Below, in pieces: positions 9,371-18,096 of a stretch of DNA of 64,000 nt. The translations under genes were made by a program, and so were the position numbers. This DNA is from Cohnella lupini (GTDB lineage: Bacteria; Bacillota; Bacilli; Paenibacillales; Paenibacillaceae): contig NZ_QRDY01000001.1 in NCBI RefSeq assembly GCF_003386205.1, positions 62,001 to 126,000 on the forward strand. The letters are read 5' to 3'. The first letter of the stretch is position 1. Every line of letters starts with the position of its first letter. The notes beneath the pieces were generated by a model. That model was not told where the DNA came from. It saw nothing but the letters and a program-made list of their open reading frames with translations, and searched no databases.

Positions 9371-10657
9371 TTATCCGTTCTCGGGGTAGAGTCGTTCCGC
9401 GCCGTTCATGTACTTACGCAAGGCATCGGGGATATAGATTGATCCGTCTTCGGCTTGATGATTCTCGAGCAGCGGAATGAGGATCCTCGGGCTGGCCACG
9501 GCGGTGTTATTAAGCGTATGGCAGTACCGTAGCCGTCCCGACGCGTCGCGATAGCGGATGTTCGACCTCCTAGCTTGAAAATCGAGCAGGTTCGACGACG
9601 AATGAGTTTCCCCGTAAGCGTTCCTGCTCGGCATCCAGGTTTCGATGTCGTATTGCTTATAGGTTTTCTGCGACATGTCTCCCGCGCATACGGCCATGAC
9701 CCTATAAGGAAGTTCAAGGAGTCGCAGCATTTCCTCGGCGTTGTCGGTAATTTCGTTGAGGATTCTCTCCGATTCTGCTGGATCTGCTTCGCAAATAATC
9801 ACTTGCTCGACTTTGGCGAATTGATGGACGCGGTAAAGCCCGCCAACGTCTTTGCCGGTCGAACCGACCTCGCTGCGGAAACAGACGGAGGCTGCGGCGA
9901 GGCGTATCGGATCGGTTACTTGCACGATCTCCCCGGAATAGTAAGAAACGAGGGGAACCTCCGATGTTCCGACAAGCCATTTGTTCTCATCTGCCAGCAG
10001 ATAGCACTGGTCCTCGCCAAGGGGGAAGAAGCCGGTATTGCGCATAGCCTCCGGACGAGCCATTAAAGGTACTTCTAGCAGGGTGAAGCCTTTAGCTAAC
10101 AACAGATCGATCGCCAATTGCTGAACGGCGCGATGCAAGAGAACGCCTGCGCCTTTGAGATAGTAATTGCGGGTCCCGGCCGTTTTTACTCCCCGGGAAA
10201 TATCGATCATCCCGTGCATCTCTCCCAAGGCGATGTGGTCCCTAAGAACGAACCCCGGCGTTGCAGGGTCTCCGAACCGGCGCAGCTCGACGTTGTCTTC
10301 ATCGGAGTCGCCGAGAGGCGTATCCGCCGAAACGATATTCGGAAGAAGCATCATCAGCTCCGTCCATTGCTTCTCGACCTCATGTAGCCGGAGCTCCGTT
10401 TCCGCGAGAGCTTCGTTGATCTGTTTGACCTGTTGTTTAATGGGCTCGACATCGGCGGATGTACCTTGATTAACGTAGCTGGCGACCCGCTGCGAGAGCT
10501 TATTTCTCGAAGCCCGAAGCCCTTCCGCCGAAGCCAGCAGAAGTCGTCGTTCGTCATCCCGTTCCGCTAATTTCGCCACGGACACGTCGATCCTTTTCCG
10601 ATTCGCCGCCGTTTGTACTTCCTCTTGATTTTCTCTTACCCACTTCATGTCCAACAT
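9371..10657 (-). CDS. serS: Seryl-tRNA synthetase
   Basis: Charges tRNA-Ser with serine. A 428-residue class II synthetase: an N-terminal coiled-coil arm (about residues 30-100, rich in Glu/Lys/Leu) that grips the long variable arm of tRNA-Ser, then the catalytic core with motif 2 around FRSEVGSTGKDVGGLYRVHQF and motif 3 near the end (NNTAVASPRILIPLLENHQ). The ATG at 10657 (MLDMKWVREN) has AAAGGAG upstream and gives the length of B. subtilis SerS; an in-frame ATG at 10744 lies inside the T-box leader and is not used. Expression is expected to rise when uncharged tRNA-Ser accumulates. Confidence 0.96.
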   Translation of the reverse strand: MLDMKWVRENQEEVQTAANRKRIDVSVAKLAERDDERRLLLASAEGLRASRNKLSQRVASYVNQGTSADVEPIKQQVKQINEALAETELRLHEVEKQWTELMMLLPNIVSADTPLGDSDEDNVELRRFGDPATPGFVLRDHIALGEMHGMIDISRGVKTAGTRNYYLKGAGVLLHRAVQQLAIDLLLAKGFTLLEVPLMARPEAMRNTGFFPLGEDQCYLLADENKWLVGTSEVPLVSYYSGEIVQVTDPIRLAAASVCFRSEVGSTGKDVGGLYRVHQFAKVEQVIICEADPAESERILNEITDNAEEMLRLLELPYRVMAVCAGDMSQKTYKQYDIETWMPSRNAYGETHSSSNLLDFQARRSNIRYRDASGRLRYCHTLNNTAVASPRILIPLLENHQAEDGSIYIPDALRKYMNGAERLYPENG

Positions 10658-10681
10658 GACACCGCGCTCCTTTGTCTTGGA

Positions 10682-10903
10682 AAATACAAAAAACGCCCTC
10701 GTCTTTATGGGACGAGGAGCGTTTATACTCGCGGTGCCACCCAAATTGACCGAACAGATGAGCTGTCCGATCCTCTTTAGTTCCGCTGTAACGTGCGGTT
10801 ACGGTTAACTTAGGGAGAGTGTGAGCATGCTGCCGTGTTTCTCCTTGACGGGAACGCCTCCGAGTTGGATGCTCTTCATAGGCATGATGGCGGTCATTCA
10901 TTT
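10682..10903 (-). promoter_or_regulatory. T-box leader of serS
   Basis: On the minus strand the T-box core GGGTGGCACCGCG lies at 10742-10730, followed by a terminator hairpin (CGCTCCTCGTC...GACGAGGGCG and a T run, 10722-10688). The UGGC at the antiterminator bulge would pair with tRNA ending GCCA, matching the G discriminator of tRNA-Ser. I could not assign the specifier codon with confidence. Confidence 0.9.
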
Positions 10904-10909
10904 TGAGTT

Positions 10910-10938
10910 AGTATAGCGCAATGCAGGCGAGTTAACAA
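10910..10938 (-). promoter_or_regulatory. Promoter of serS
   Basis: TTGTTA and TATACT with a 17-bp spacer on the minus strand, ending just upstream of the T-box leader. Confidence 0.75.
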
Positions 10939-11013
10939 TAGGAATCAAGCGAAGATGGCAAGAAGACTTCGTGCGCGGAAATCGATCGCCATAAGAGGTT
11001 CCCCGCCCGCCCA

Positions 11014-11042
11014 TTGACACGGGGAATTCGAAATGTTATAAA
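11014..11042 (+). promoter_or_regulatory. Promoter of tyrS
   Basis: TTGACA and TATAAA separated by 17 bp, close to ideal for the vegetative sigma factor. It is back to back with the serS promoter, about 75 bp away. Confidence 0.85.
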
Positions 11043-11048
11043 GTAATA

Positions 11049-11310
11049 CAAATGAATAGTTGCGAGGAAGGGAACCCAGTAGCGTTCGTTACCCGTGTTA
11101 CAGAAAGCCGGCGGTCGATGCAAGCCGGTACACGAGCAAACGCGAATTACGTCCCGGAGCATCTTGAACCGAAACCGCCCTCGCGCGCGGAAGGTCAAGA
11201 CGGCCGTCGGCCGATATCCGGCAAGAGTGGAGAACGCGTTTGGCGCGTTTTCAATTAGGGTGGTACCGCGATGACTCGTCCCTGTCTATAGACAGAGACG
11301 GGTCTTTTTT
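11049..11310 (+). promoter_or_regulatory. T-box leader of tyrS
   Basis: The T-box core GGGTGGTACCGCG is at 11258-11270 and the terminator GACTCGTCCCTGTC...GACAGAGACGGGTC with a T run at 11273-11310. The UGGU bulge fits the A discriminator of tRNA-Tyr. A TAC triplet at 11148-11150, in CGCGAATTACG on the 3' side of stem I, is the likely tyrosine specifier codon. Confidence 0.92.
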
Positions 11311-11343
11311 GATTCCATGCAAGCATAAAAAGGAGAGATTACG

Positions 11344-12630
11344 ATGAGCGAGCAAGCGACGACTAACCCTTTAATCGATTTGTTGGAGGAGTTGGAATAC
11401 AGAGGTTTGATCCATCAGACGACGAATCGGGAAGCGCTCCAAGAGAAGCTGGCCAAGGAACGCATCGTATTATACTGCGGCTTCGATCCGACGGCGGACA
11501 GCCTGCATATCGGACATTTGCTTCCGGTTTTGCTTCTGCGCCATTTTCAGTTAGCGGGGCATAATCCGATCGCGCTCGTCGGCGGCGGTACCGGTTTGAT
11601 CGGCGATCCGAGCGGTCGTTCGACGGAACGTTCCCTGAACACGTCGGACACGGTAGCGGAATGGACGGAGAGGCTGAAGGGGCAGCTTTCGCGTTTCCTC
11701 GATTTCAATTCGGACGAGGGCGGGGCCAAGCTGGTCAGCAACTACGATTGGATCGCTCCGCTGGACATTATCACTTTCCTACGCGACATCGGCAAGCACT
11801 TCACCGTCAATTACATGCTTGCCAAGGATTCCGTCGATTCGCGGCTGGCTAATGGCATATCGTTCACCGAGTTCAGCTACATGATCCTGCAGTCCTACGA
11901 CTTCTACAGGCTGCTTGCGGATCATGGTTGTTCCCTGCAGATCGGCGGAAGCGACCAATGGGGCAACATCACAGCCGGTTTGGATCTTATCGGCAAGATG
12001 GGCGGAGGCAACGCGTACGGCTTGACGTTCCCGCTCGTAACGAAGAGCGACGGCAAGAAGTTCGGCAAATCCGAATCCGGGGCGGTATGGCTCGACAGGA
12101 ATAAAACCTCCGTATACGCCTTCTACCAGTTCTGGATCAATACCGACGATAACGACGCGATTAAGTTCCTTAAATATTTCACGTTCTTGGACCGCGACCG
12201 TATTGCGGAGTTGGAGTCGGAGCTTGCGACGCGTCCGGAGAAGCGTGCGGCACAGCGCGAATTAGCGCGCGAAGTGACGCGTCTCGTGCATGGCGAGGAA
12301 GCGGTCGCCAGCGCAGAGAAGATCACGGAAGCCTTGTTCTCCGGCGACGTTACTCAGCTTAGCGAAGCCGAACTGGTCGAAGCTTTGCAAGATATGCCGA
12401 CGTCGGTAGTAAACGAAGAGGAAATCCCATTGATGGATTTGCTGATCGCGACGAACGCGGCTCCTTCCCGTCGTCAAGCCCGTCAGGATATCGAAAGCGG
12501 CGCCGTTTACTTAAACGGACAGCGTGAAACCGGCCTCGAATTCGTAATCACGAAGGAACAGCGGCTACATGGTAAATACATCGTGCTGCGCAGAGGCAAG
12601 AAAAATTACTTCCTGGTTCGTTTTGAATAG
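11344..12630 (+). CDS. tyrS: Tyrosyl-tRNA synthetase
   Basis: Charges tRNA-Tyr. A 428-residue class I synthetase with the HIGH motif at residues 55-58 (SLHIGHLL), the KMSKS loop as KFGKS at 239-243, the tyrosine-binding NYDW and QIGGSDQWGN segments, and a C-terminal S4 RNA-binding domain (about 360-428, ending in RRGKKNYFLVRF). KFGKS is the TyrS type 1 form. The ATG at 11344 has AAAGGAGAG upstream, directly after the T-box terminator. Monocistronic, ended by a strong terminator. Confidence 0.97.
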   Translation: MSEQATTNPLIDLLEELEYRGLIHQTTNREALQEKLAKERIVLYCGFDPTADSLHIGHLLPVLLLRHFQLAGHNPIALVGGGTGLIGDPSGRSTERSLNTSDTVAEWTERLKGQLSRFLDFNSDEGGAKLVSNYDWIAPLDIITFLRDIGKHFTVNYMLAKDSVDSRLANGISFTEFSYMILQSYDFYRLLADHGCSLQIGGSDQWGNITAGLDLIGKMGGGNAYGLTFPLVTKSDGKKFGKSESGAVWLDRNKTSVYAFYQFWINTDDNDAIKFLKYFTFLDRDRIAELESELATRPEKRAAQRELAREVTRLVHGEEAVASAEKITEALFSGDVTQLSEAELVEALQDMPTSVVNEEEIPLMDLLIATNAAPSRRQARQDIESGAVYLNGQRETGLEFVITKEQRLHGKYIVLRRGKKNYFLVRFE

Positions 12631-12655
12631 AAATAGCGGGTTTATGAACGTAAAC

Positions 12656-12698
12656 AAAAATCCTACAACTCACCGTCATGGTGGGTTGTAGGATTTTC
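12656..12698 (+). terminator. Terminator of tyrS
   Basis: AAAATCCTACAACTCACC pairs with GGTGGGTTGTAGGATTTT around a five-base loop. Symmetric A and T tracts may also serve the convergent MFS gene. Confidence 0.85.
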
Positions 12699-12758
12699 GC
12701 TTTTGGCACTATAGACCGCGACCGCACTTGAAGTTGCCGGATAGCGGAACCACCCTAC

Positions 12759-13967
12759 TTATACGGTCGGTTCGAGCTTCTTAACCCGCAAAGCTCGCAT
12801 CGCCCAAGCGCAAGTGACGAAGAGCAACGCGCCCGACAAGATAAATAGCCCCTCGATGCCGAAGTAACCCGATAAAGCTCCGCCCATGATAGGTCCCATC
12901 ATGTTGCCCAGGCTAAGAGCGCTGCTGTTAAAGCCGTAAGACCGGCTTTCCATCCCGTCCGGCGTATGCCGGCGGATAAGCGAGTTGACGGTCGGAATCA
13001 AGCCGCCCATGAAACAACCGAGAAGGAAGCGGAACACGAGCAATTGGCCGACCGAATGGACGAAAGCTTGCGGAATTAGCATGACAGCCGCGCCGGCTAG
13101 GGAAACGATCAGTATTCGCTTAGATCCGATACGGTCGCTCAAACGGCCGAGCAGAGGCGCGCAGATCATATTGGATATCCCCGTCACCGAGCCGACGAAC
13201 CCTGCATAGAAAGCCAGATTCTCCGAAGTTCCGTGCAGCTTCTGCACGTAGAGCGGAATCAGCGGCATCGGACTAAGCATCGCGAACTGAATAAGGAACG
13301 TAATCGAGAGTAGAACCGGAAGCTGACGAATGACCATCAAATCCCGGAATCCGCGAAGCACGCTTACTTGTTTCTTGAGCGCGGCAGCCGTTCGATCGAA
13401 GTTTTCCTTGACCAGTAGCCAGGAAATCGTCGACGCGAGGAACAATAAAGAACCCGTAATATAGAAAATCGGACGATACCCGAAGCTGTCCGCAAGCAAT
13501 CCTCCGAAAAAGGGCCCCAGTATCGCTCCGGCCGTGCCTCCGGACTGCAGGGTTCCCATGGCGAATCCCATTCTGTCCTTAGGCGTCGTAGCGGATACAA
13601 GCGTCGTTGCCGCCGGCATGTAACCGGAGATCACTCCGTTAAGCATCCTCAAAGCGAGCAAATGCCACGGTTCCGTCGCGAAACCCATCAGCACCATAAC
13701 GATCGACATTCCGAAGCCGGATCTCAGGAGCATCATTTTACGCCCGTATTTGTCGGAAAGCTTGCCCCACAATGGTTGGAATATAAAAGCCGTCACGAAA
13801 TTCGCCGCGAAAATAAAGCCTGCCCATAACCCGATCTCGTGCTCGTCGGTTAAACCTAAATCATGTTGCAGGTACAAAGAGAGGAAGGGGATGATCATCG
13901 TCATTCCCGCCATGACCAAGAAACTGCCGCCCATCAGTACGTATAAATTCACTTTCCAGCGTTGCAT
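12759..13967 (-). CDS. MFS multidrug efflux transporter
   Basis: A 402-residue proton-coupled exporter of the major facilitator superfamily, drug:H+ antiporter type with twelve predicted membrane segments. Motif A appears in both halves as GKLSDKYGRKMML and GRLSDRIGSKRIL, and motif C-like glycines occur in TAGAILGPFFGG, which marks exporters. The sequence resembles MdtG/YfiS-type proteins, but the substrate cannot be predicted. ATG 13967 has AAAGGAG upstream. It is transcribed alone, divergently from hemE, with no regulator gene beside it. Confidence 0.88.
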   Translation of the reverse strand: MQRWKVNLYVLMGGSFLVMAGMTMIIPFLSLYLQHDLGLTDEHEIGLWAGFIFAANFVTAFIFQPLWGKLSDKYGRKMMLLRSGFGMSIVMVLMGFATEPWHLLALRMLNGVISGYMPAATTLVSATTPKDRMGFAMGTLQSGGTAGAILGPFFGGLLADSFGYRPIFYITGSLLFLASTISWLLVKENFDRTAAALKKQVSVLRGFRDLMVIRQLPVLLSITFLIQFAMLSPMPLIPLYVQKLHGTSENLAFYAGFVGSVTGISNMICAPLLGRLSDRIGSKRILIVSLAGAAVMLIPQAFVHSVGQLLVFRFLLGCFMGGLIPTVNSLIRRHTPDGMESRSYGFNSSALSLGNMMGPIMGGALSGYFGIEGLFILSGALLFVTCAWAMRALRVKKLEPTV

Positions 13968-14079
13968 CTGCTGCTCCTTTCCCTACCGTTCTTAAGTATA
14001 GTCAGTATAGCACAAGGAGAAAAGGTAGCTTAATGACAGCATTGTCAAACTATTGTCATACTCGAGCGCGGGTGCGAGG

Positions 14080-14108
14080 TTGTTCGGACGGTTCAAAAGG
14101 GGCATAAT
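14080..14108 (+). promoter_or_regulatory. Promoter of the hemEHY operon
   Basis: TTGTTC and CATAAT with 17-bp spacing, 44 bp before the hemE start. Confidence 0.5.
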
Positions 14109-14152
14109 GAAAGCAATGAAAGCTAATCCGTCATATAAAAGAGGCCTACCTA

Positions 14153-15208
14153 ATGTTAAAAAACGATTTGTTCTTGCGCGCTTGCCGGGGCGAGGAAGTT
14201 GAACGGATACCCGCGTGGTATATGCGTCAAGCCGGACGTTACGATCCCGATTACCGCAAAATAAAAGAGAAGCACACGCTGCTTGAAATTTGCAAGCTTC
14301 CCGAGCTTGCAGCCGAAGTGTCGCTATTGCCCGTTCACAAGCTGGGAGTGGACGCGGCTATCCTTTATTCAGACATCATGAATCCGGTAGCTTCGATCGG
14401 AATCGATTTCGATATCGTCAAGGATGTCGGCCCCGTTATTCACAATCCGGTTCGCAGTGCCGGCGATATCGAGCGATTGAAACCGATAGACGTAGAGCGA
14501 GATCTATCGCACGTACTCGATACGATCAAGATTCTGCGCGGCGAGTTGACCGTTCCGCTCATTACGTTCGCGGGAGCGCCGTTCACGCTAGCGAGCTACA
14601 TCATTGAGGGACGCCCGTCCAAGTCCTATATTCGAACGAAAGCGCTCATGTACAGCGAGCCTAAGATTTGGCACAACCTGATGGGTAAGCTGGCCGACAT
14701 GGCAGCGACTTATTTGCGCGCGCATATTCAGTCCGGAGCCCAAGCGGTGCAATTGTTCGATAGCTGGGTCGGTTCTCTCGCGCCCCATGACTTCAAAGAG
14801 TTCGTGCTACCTCACGTACAGAGTATTTTCTCAAGCTTATCCGATCTGGATACGCCTAAAATTTATTTTCCGGGAGTGAGCTCGGGCGAGTTACTTCCGC
14901 ATCTGACGGATTTGCAGGCTAACGTCGTCGGATTGGATTGGCGGGTTCCGCTATCGGAAGGAAGGCGCCGCACGGGCGGCAAGTTCGCGATCCAAGGGAA
15001 TCTTGATCCGTACGTGTTGACGGCACCGTCCGAAGTCATTCACGAGCATGCACGTCGATTGCTTGACGACGGAATGAAGGAGCCCGGTTTTATTTTTAAC
15101 CTCGGGCATGGTTTGTACCCGGAAGCTTCCTTGGAAAAACTTAAGCTACTTACGGATTTCGTTCACTCTTATAGCGAAGAGAAGATCTCCTCGGGGGTGA
15201 AGGCATGA
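14153..15208 (+). CDS. hemE: Uroporphyrinogen III decarboxylase
   Basis: Removes the four acetate carboxyl groups of uroporphyrinogen III to give coproporphyrinogen III, in the cytoplasm. The 351-residue protein shows the signature PAWYMRQAGRYDPDYR near residues 21-36, with the active-site arginines, and YSDIMNP and ITFAGAPFTLASY segments of the family. Length is normal. It starts the classic Bacillales hemE-hemH-hemY operon; its stop overlaps the hemH start by four bases (ATGA). Confidence 0.97.
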   Translation: MLKNDLFLRACRGEEVERIPAWYMRQAGRYDPDYRKIKEKHTLLEICKLPELAAEVSLLPVHKLGVDAAILYSDIMNPVASIGIDFDIVKDVGPVIHNPVRSAGDIERLKPIDVERDLSHVLDTIKILRGELTVPLITFAGAPFTLASYIIEGRPSKSYIRTKALMYSEPKIWHNLMGKLADMAATYLRAHIQSGAQAVQLFDSWVGSLAPHDFKEFVLPHVQSIFSSLSDLDTPKIYFPGVSSGELLPHLTDLQANVVGLDWRVPLSEGRRRTGGKFAIQGNLDPYVLTAPSEVIHEHARRLLDDGMKEPGFIFNLGHGLYPEASLEKLKLLTDFVHSYSEEKISSGVKA

Positions 15209-16149
15209 GCCAAGCGCGGGAGAAAACGATCGGCGTATTGGTCATGTCTTACGGAACGCCGGAAAGCTTGGAAGGCGTAGAAGCGTATTATACTCATATT
15301 CGCAGAGGACATCCTCCGACCGCGGAGCAGCTCGAAGATTTGACGAGCCGTTACCGTTCCATCGTAGGGGGAGTGTTCCCGCTTCGCGAGAATACGAACG
15401 CTCAGGTGGAGGCTTTGCAGCAAAAGCTGAACGAAATCGCGGGCGATGGCGCTTACAAGTGTTACCAAGGGCTGAAGCATGCTTCCCCTTATATCGAGGA
15501 CGGCGTCGAGGCGATGGCGGCCGACGGGATCAAGGAAGCGGTCGGAATCGTTCTCACTCCGCAATATTCCGTCATGAGCGTCGGCGGTTACATGAAACGA
15601 GCGCAAGACGAAGCGGCGAAACACGGTATTTCGTTTAAGTCCGTCCAGGAGTACCACTTGCATCCGGAGCTGATCCAGGCTCTGAGCACCCGAGTGGTCG
15701 AAGGATTGAATCGGTTCGGCGAAGCGCGTGCGGATACGTTGGTTTTGTTCAGCGCTCACAGCCTGCCCGCGAAAGTTCTGGAGATGAACGATCCGTACGC
15801 GGATCAGTTGTTGGCGACTTCGGGCGCTGTCGCCAAGGACGCCGGAGTGGAGAATTGGCAATTCACGTGGCAAAGCGCCGGTCAAACCGGACAGCCTTGG
15901 CTTGGACCCGATATTCTGGAGACGCTGGGACGTCTTAGCGACGAAGGAATCAAGAACGTGCTCGTGACGCCGGTCGGCTTCGTCTCGGATCATCTCGAGG
16001 TGCTATTCGACATCGACATAGAAGCCCGGAAATTCGCGCAAGAGCGCGGTATCCGGTTGGAGCGCATCCGAATGCTCAACGACGATTCGCAATACATGGC
16101 GGCTTTGGCCGATTCCGTAATCGGGTTGACGAACGGGAGGGCGAATTAA
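15205..16149 (+). CDS. hemH: Ferrochelatase (coproporphyrin III type)
   Basis: Inserts ferrous iron into the porphyrin. In Firmicutes this enzyme acts on coproporphyrin III (CpfC), and the gene context here fits that pathway. The 314-residue protein has the N-terminal VLVMSYGTPESLEGVEAYY, the FSAHSLP segment with the iron-binding histidine and the TPVGFVSDHLEVLFDID region with the catalytic Glu. Start and hemE stop overlap (ATGA), so translation is coupled. hemY follows after one base. Confidence 0.96.
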   Translation: MSQAREKTIGVLVMSYGTPESLEGVEAYYTHIRRGHPPTAEQLEDLTSRYRSIVGGVFPLRENTNAQVEALQQKLNEIAGDGAYKCYQGLKHASPYIEDGVEAMAADGIKEAVGIVLTPQYSVMSVGGYMKRAQDEAAKHGISFKSVQEYHLHPELIQALSTRVVEGLNRFGEARADTLVLFSAHSLPAKVLEMNDPYADQLLATSGAVAKDAGVENWQFTWQSAGQTGQPWLGPDILETLGRLSDEGIKNVLVTPVGFVSDHLEVLFDIDIEARKFAQERGIRLERIRMLNDDSQYMAALADSVIGLTNGRAN

Positions 16150-16150
16150 T

Positions 16151-17662
16151 ATGAAGACGGGAACGATTCGCCGAGTGGCGGTGCTAGGCGGCGGAATAAC
16201 CGGCCTTAGCGCCGCCTTTTATTTATCCAAGCTTGCGAAGGAGCGCGGAGAAGATATCGAAATAACGGTTATCGAGAGCTCTATCCGGCTTGGCGGCAAG
16301 GTGAACACCTTACGTAGGGACGGGTATGTGATCGAGCGCGGTCCCGACTCGTTCCTGGCAAGGAAGCTGCCGATGATCGAGCTTGCCCGGGAGCTTGGCA
16401 TCGACGGAGAGCTGACCGGAACGAATCCGGCCGCCAAGAACACGTATATCGCGTTGGACGGCCGTCTCCTTCCGATGCCGCAAGGAATGACGCTGGGGAT
16501 CCCGACCGATAAGGATAAATTCATGAAGACGGCGCTGGTGTCCGAGGAAGGAAAGCTCCGGGCTTTCGAGGATTTGAATATTCCGGCCGGCGAGTTTTCA
16601 GGAGACGAGACGGTGGGGGATTTTCTCGAACGACGGATGGGCAGGGAAATGGTCGAGCGAATATTCGAACCGCTGCTCGCCGGTATTCATGCCGGAGATT
16701 TGTATCGCTTAGGTCTCCGATCTACCTTCCCGCAGTTCGAGAAAATGGTGCGGGAGCACGGAAGTCTGATAGCGGGAACGAGGGCAGCCCAGCTGGCGGC
16801 TACCGATGCCGGGAATAAACCGGCGAAATCAAGCGGGACGGCATCCGATGCCTCCGCGGGCCTAGTGCCCGTGCATGATTCCACCGAGCAACCGAATTCG
16901 GTATTCATGACGTTCAGGAACGGGTTGTCCACGGTCATCGAAGCGCTGGAAGCCCGACTGGTCGCTGAAGGCGTAAAGATCAGTCTCGGAGAGCAAGTCG
17001 AGTTTATCGAGGTCGTTCCCGGAGAAGCGTTAACCGACGAACATCGAAACGTTTATCGATTAACGTTGGCCGACGAAACGATCTTCGAGGCGGACGACGT
17101 AGTCGTTACTTTGCCTGCTTACGTTGCGTCGCAATTGCTTTCACCGCATGTAGACGTATCCGCGCTTACGAATATACGCTATGTCTCGGTGGCTAACGTC
17201 GTCCTCGCTTACGATGAGAAGGGCTTTAATCAACAACTCGACGGTTCCGGTTTTCTCGTTCCGCGCGGGGAGCATAGACACATCACCGCGAGCACTTGGA
17301 CTTCGTCCAAATGGCTGCACACGGCTCCCGAACGCAAACGTCTCATTCGTTGTTATGTCGGCAGGTCGGGGGACGAGAAGGGCGTCGAGCTTGGCGACGA
17401 GGTGCTCTCCGCGGTCGTGCAACGTGAGCTGTTCGAGCTCACGGGATTATCCGCGAAGCCGGAATTCGCTGAAATCACCAGGCTTCGTCATTCCATGCCG
17501 CAGTACCCCGTCGGACATTTAGATGCAATCGCGGCTTTGCGCGAAAGCTTGGGCTCCAGGCTTCCCGGCGTCATCGTAACGGGTGCGGCTTTCGGAGGAG
17601 TGGGATTGCCCGATTGCGTCGCGCAAGGTAAAGGGGCTGCCGAAGCCGTTTTATCGAGATAA
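16151..17662 (+). CDS. hemY: Coproporphyrinogen III / protoporphyrinogen oxidase HemY
   Basis: FAD enzyme that oxidises coproporphyrinogen III to coproporphyrin III in the Gram-positive haem pathway (CgoX). The N-terminal dinucleotide-binding motif VLGGGITGLSAAF is at residues 11-23 and the GYVIERGPDSFLA segment follows at 58-70; the C-terminal VTGAAFGGVGLPDCV binds FAD. At 503 residues it is about 30 longer than B. subtilis HemY, because of a low-complexity Ala/Ser/Lys linker at residues 217-249. GGGAGG at the end of hemH serves ATG 16161 region; the annotated start 16161 is not needed because ATG 16151 has the correct spacing. Confidence 0.95.
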   Translation: MKTGTIRRVAVLGGGITGLSAAFYLSKLAKERGEDIEITVIESSIRLGGKVNTLRRDGYVIERGPDSFLARKLPMIELARELGIDGELTGTNPAAKNTYIALDGRLLPMPQGMTLGIPTDKDKFMKTALVSEEGKLRAFEDLNIPAGEFSGDETVGDFLERRMGREMVERIFEPLLAGIHAGDLYRLGLRSTFPQFEKMVREHGSLIAGTRAAQLAATDAGNKPAKSSGTASDASAGLVPVHDSTEQPNSVFMTFRNGLSTVIEALEARLVAEGVKISLGEQVEFIEVVPGEALTDEHRNVYRLTLADETIFEADDVVVTLPAYVASQLLSPHVDVSALTNIRYVSVANVVLAYDEKGFNQQLDGSGFLVPRGEHRHITASTWTSSKWLHTAPERKRLIRCYVGRSGDEKGVELGDEVLSAVVQRELFELTGLSAKPEFAEITRLRHSMPQYPVGHLDAIAALRESLGSRLPGVIVTGAAFGGVGLPDCVAQGKGAAEAVLSR

Positions 17663-17678
17663 TTCATAAGCGACTCGG

Positions 17679-17726
17679 GGCAGGCTGTCTTTGATGATCT
17701 ATCGATCATCGGGCAGCCTGTTGCCT
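17679..17726 (+). terminator. Hairpin after hemY, possible terminator
   Basis: AGGCTG...CAGCCT encloses GATGAT-CTATCG-ATCATC, giving a long two-part stem. The downstream T run is weak (TTATTC), so termination strength is uncertain. Confidence 0.5.
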
Positions 17727-18096
17727 TATTCTGGGATTCGAATCCATTACCATTCTAAGTGGAATGTAATTCATCGCTAATAATGCCTCAGTTGAAAGGT
17801 TGAGCTCAATAGCGATGCTATTAATCGTAGTTTGGTGCCACTCGGCTTGCTACCGGTCTTAATTTGGCATAGTAGAATGAAATTCATAGTTATTACGACC
17901 AAGCGAGTCCATTTGCATCGAAGTAGAATGTTTACACCGCTATACTTTTGCTATGTCACTCAGAGCTGCAACGTCCGAGCATTGAGTTAACTCATATAGG
18001 CCAGTAAAGACAAGAATAGTTGTCATGGAACCTGACATCGGACTAAAATGAAACGATAGGTACATTCTCGAGAAGACAAGAGGAGGGGGAGGCGAC
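17727..18096 (+). other. Intergenic region between hemY and mobA
   Basis: No convincing ORF. It holds two near-identical 17-base motifs, AGTGGAATGTAATTCAT at 17758-17774 and AGTAGAATGAAATTCAT at 17871-17887 (15 of 17 identical), and a shorter copy AGTAGAATG at 17922-17930. No molybdenum-cofactor riboswitch was recognised before mobA. Confidence 0.4.

Noticed and set aside
10658-10744. Longer serS reading frame starting at 10744
   Set aside because: The extra 29 codons come from the T-box terminator region; MLDMKWVREN at 10657 is the family start with a ribosome site.
13968-14079. TGACA-GCAT-TGTCA inverted repeat and TTGTCA direct repeats upstream of the MFS gene
   Set aside because: Short and without a neighbouring regulator or a firm promoter; possibly an operator but not supported enough to list.
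17663-18096. Molybdenum-cofactor riboswitch before mobA
   Set aside because: No recognisable conserved core was found; only short direct repeats are present.
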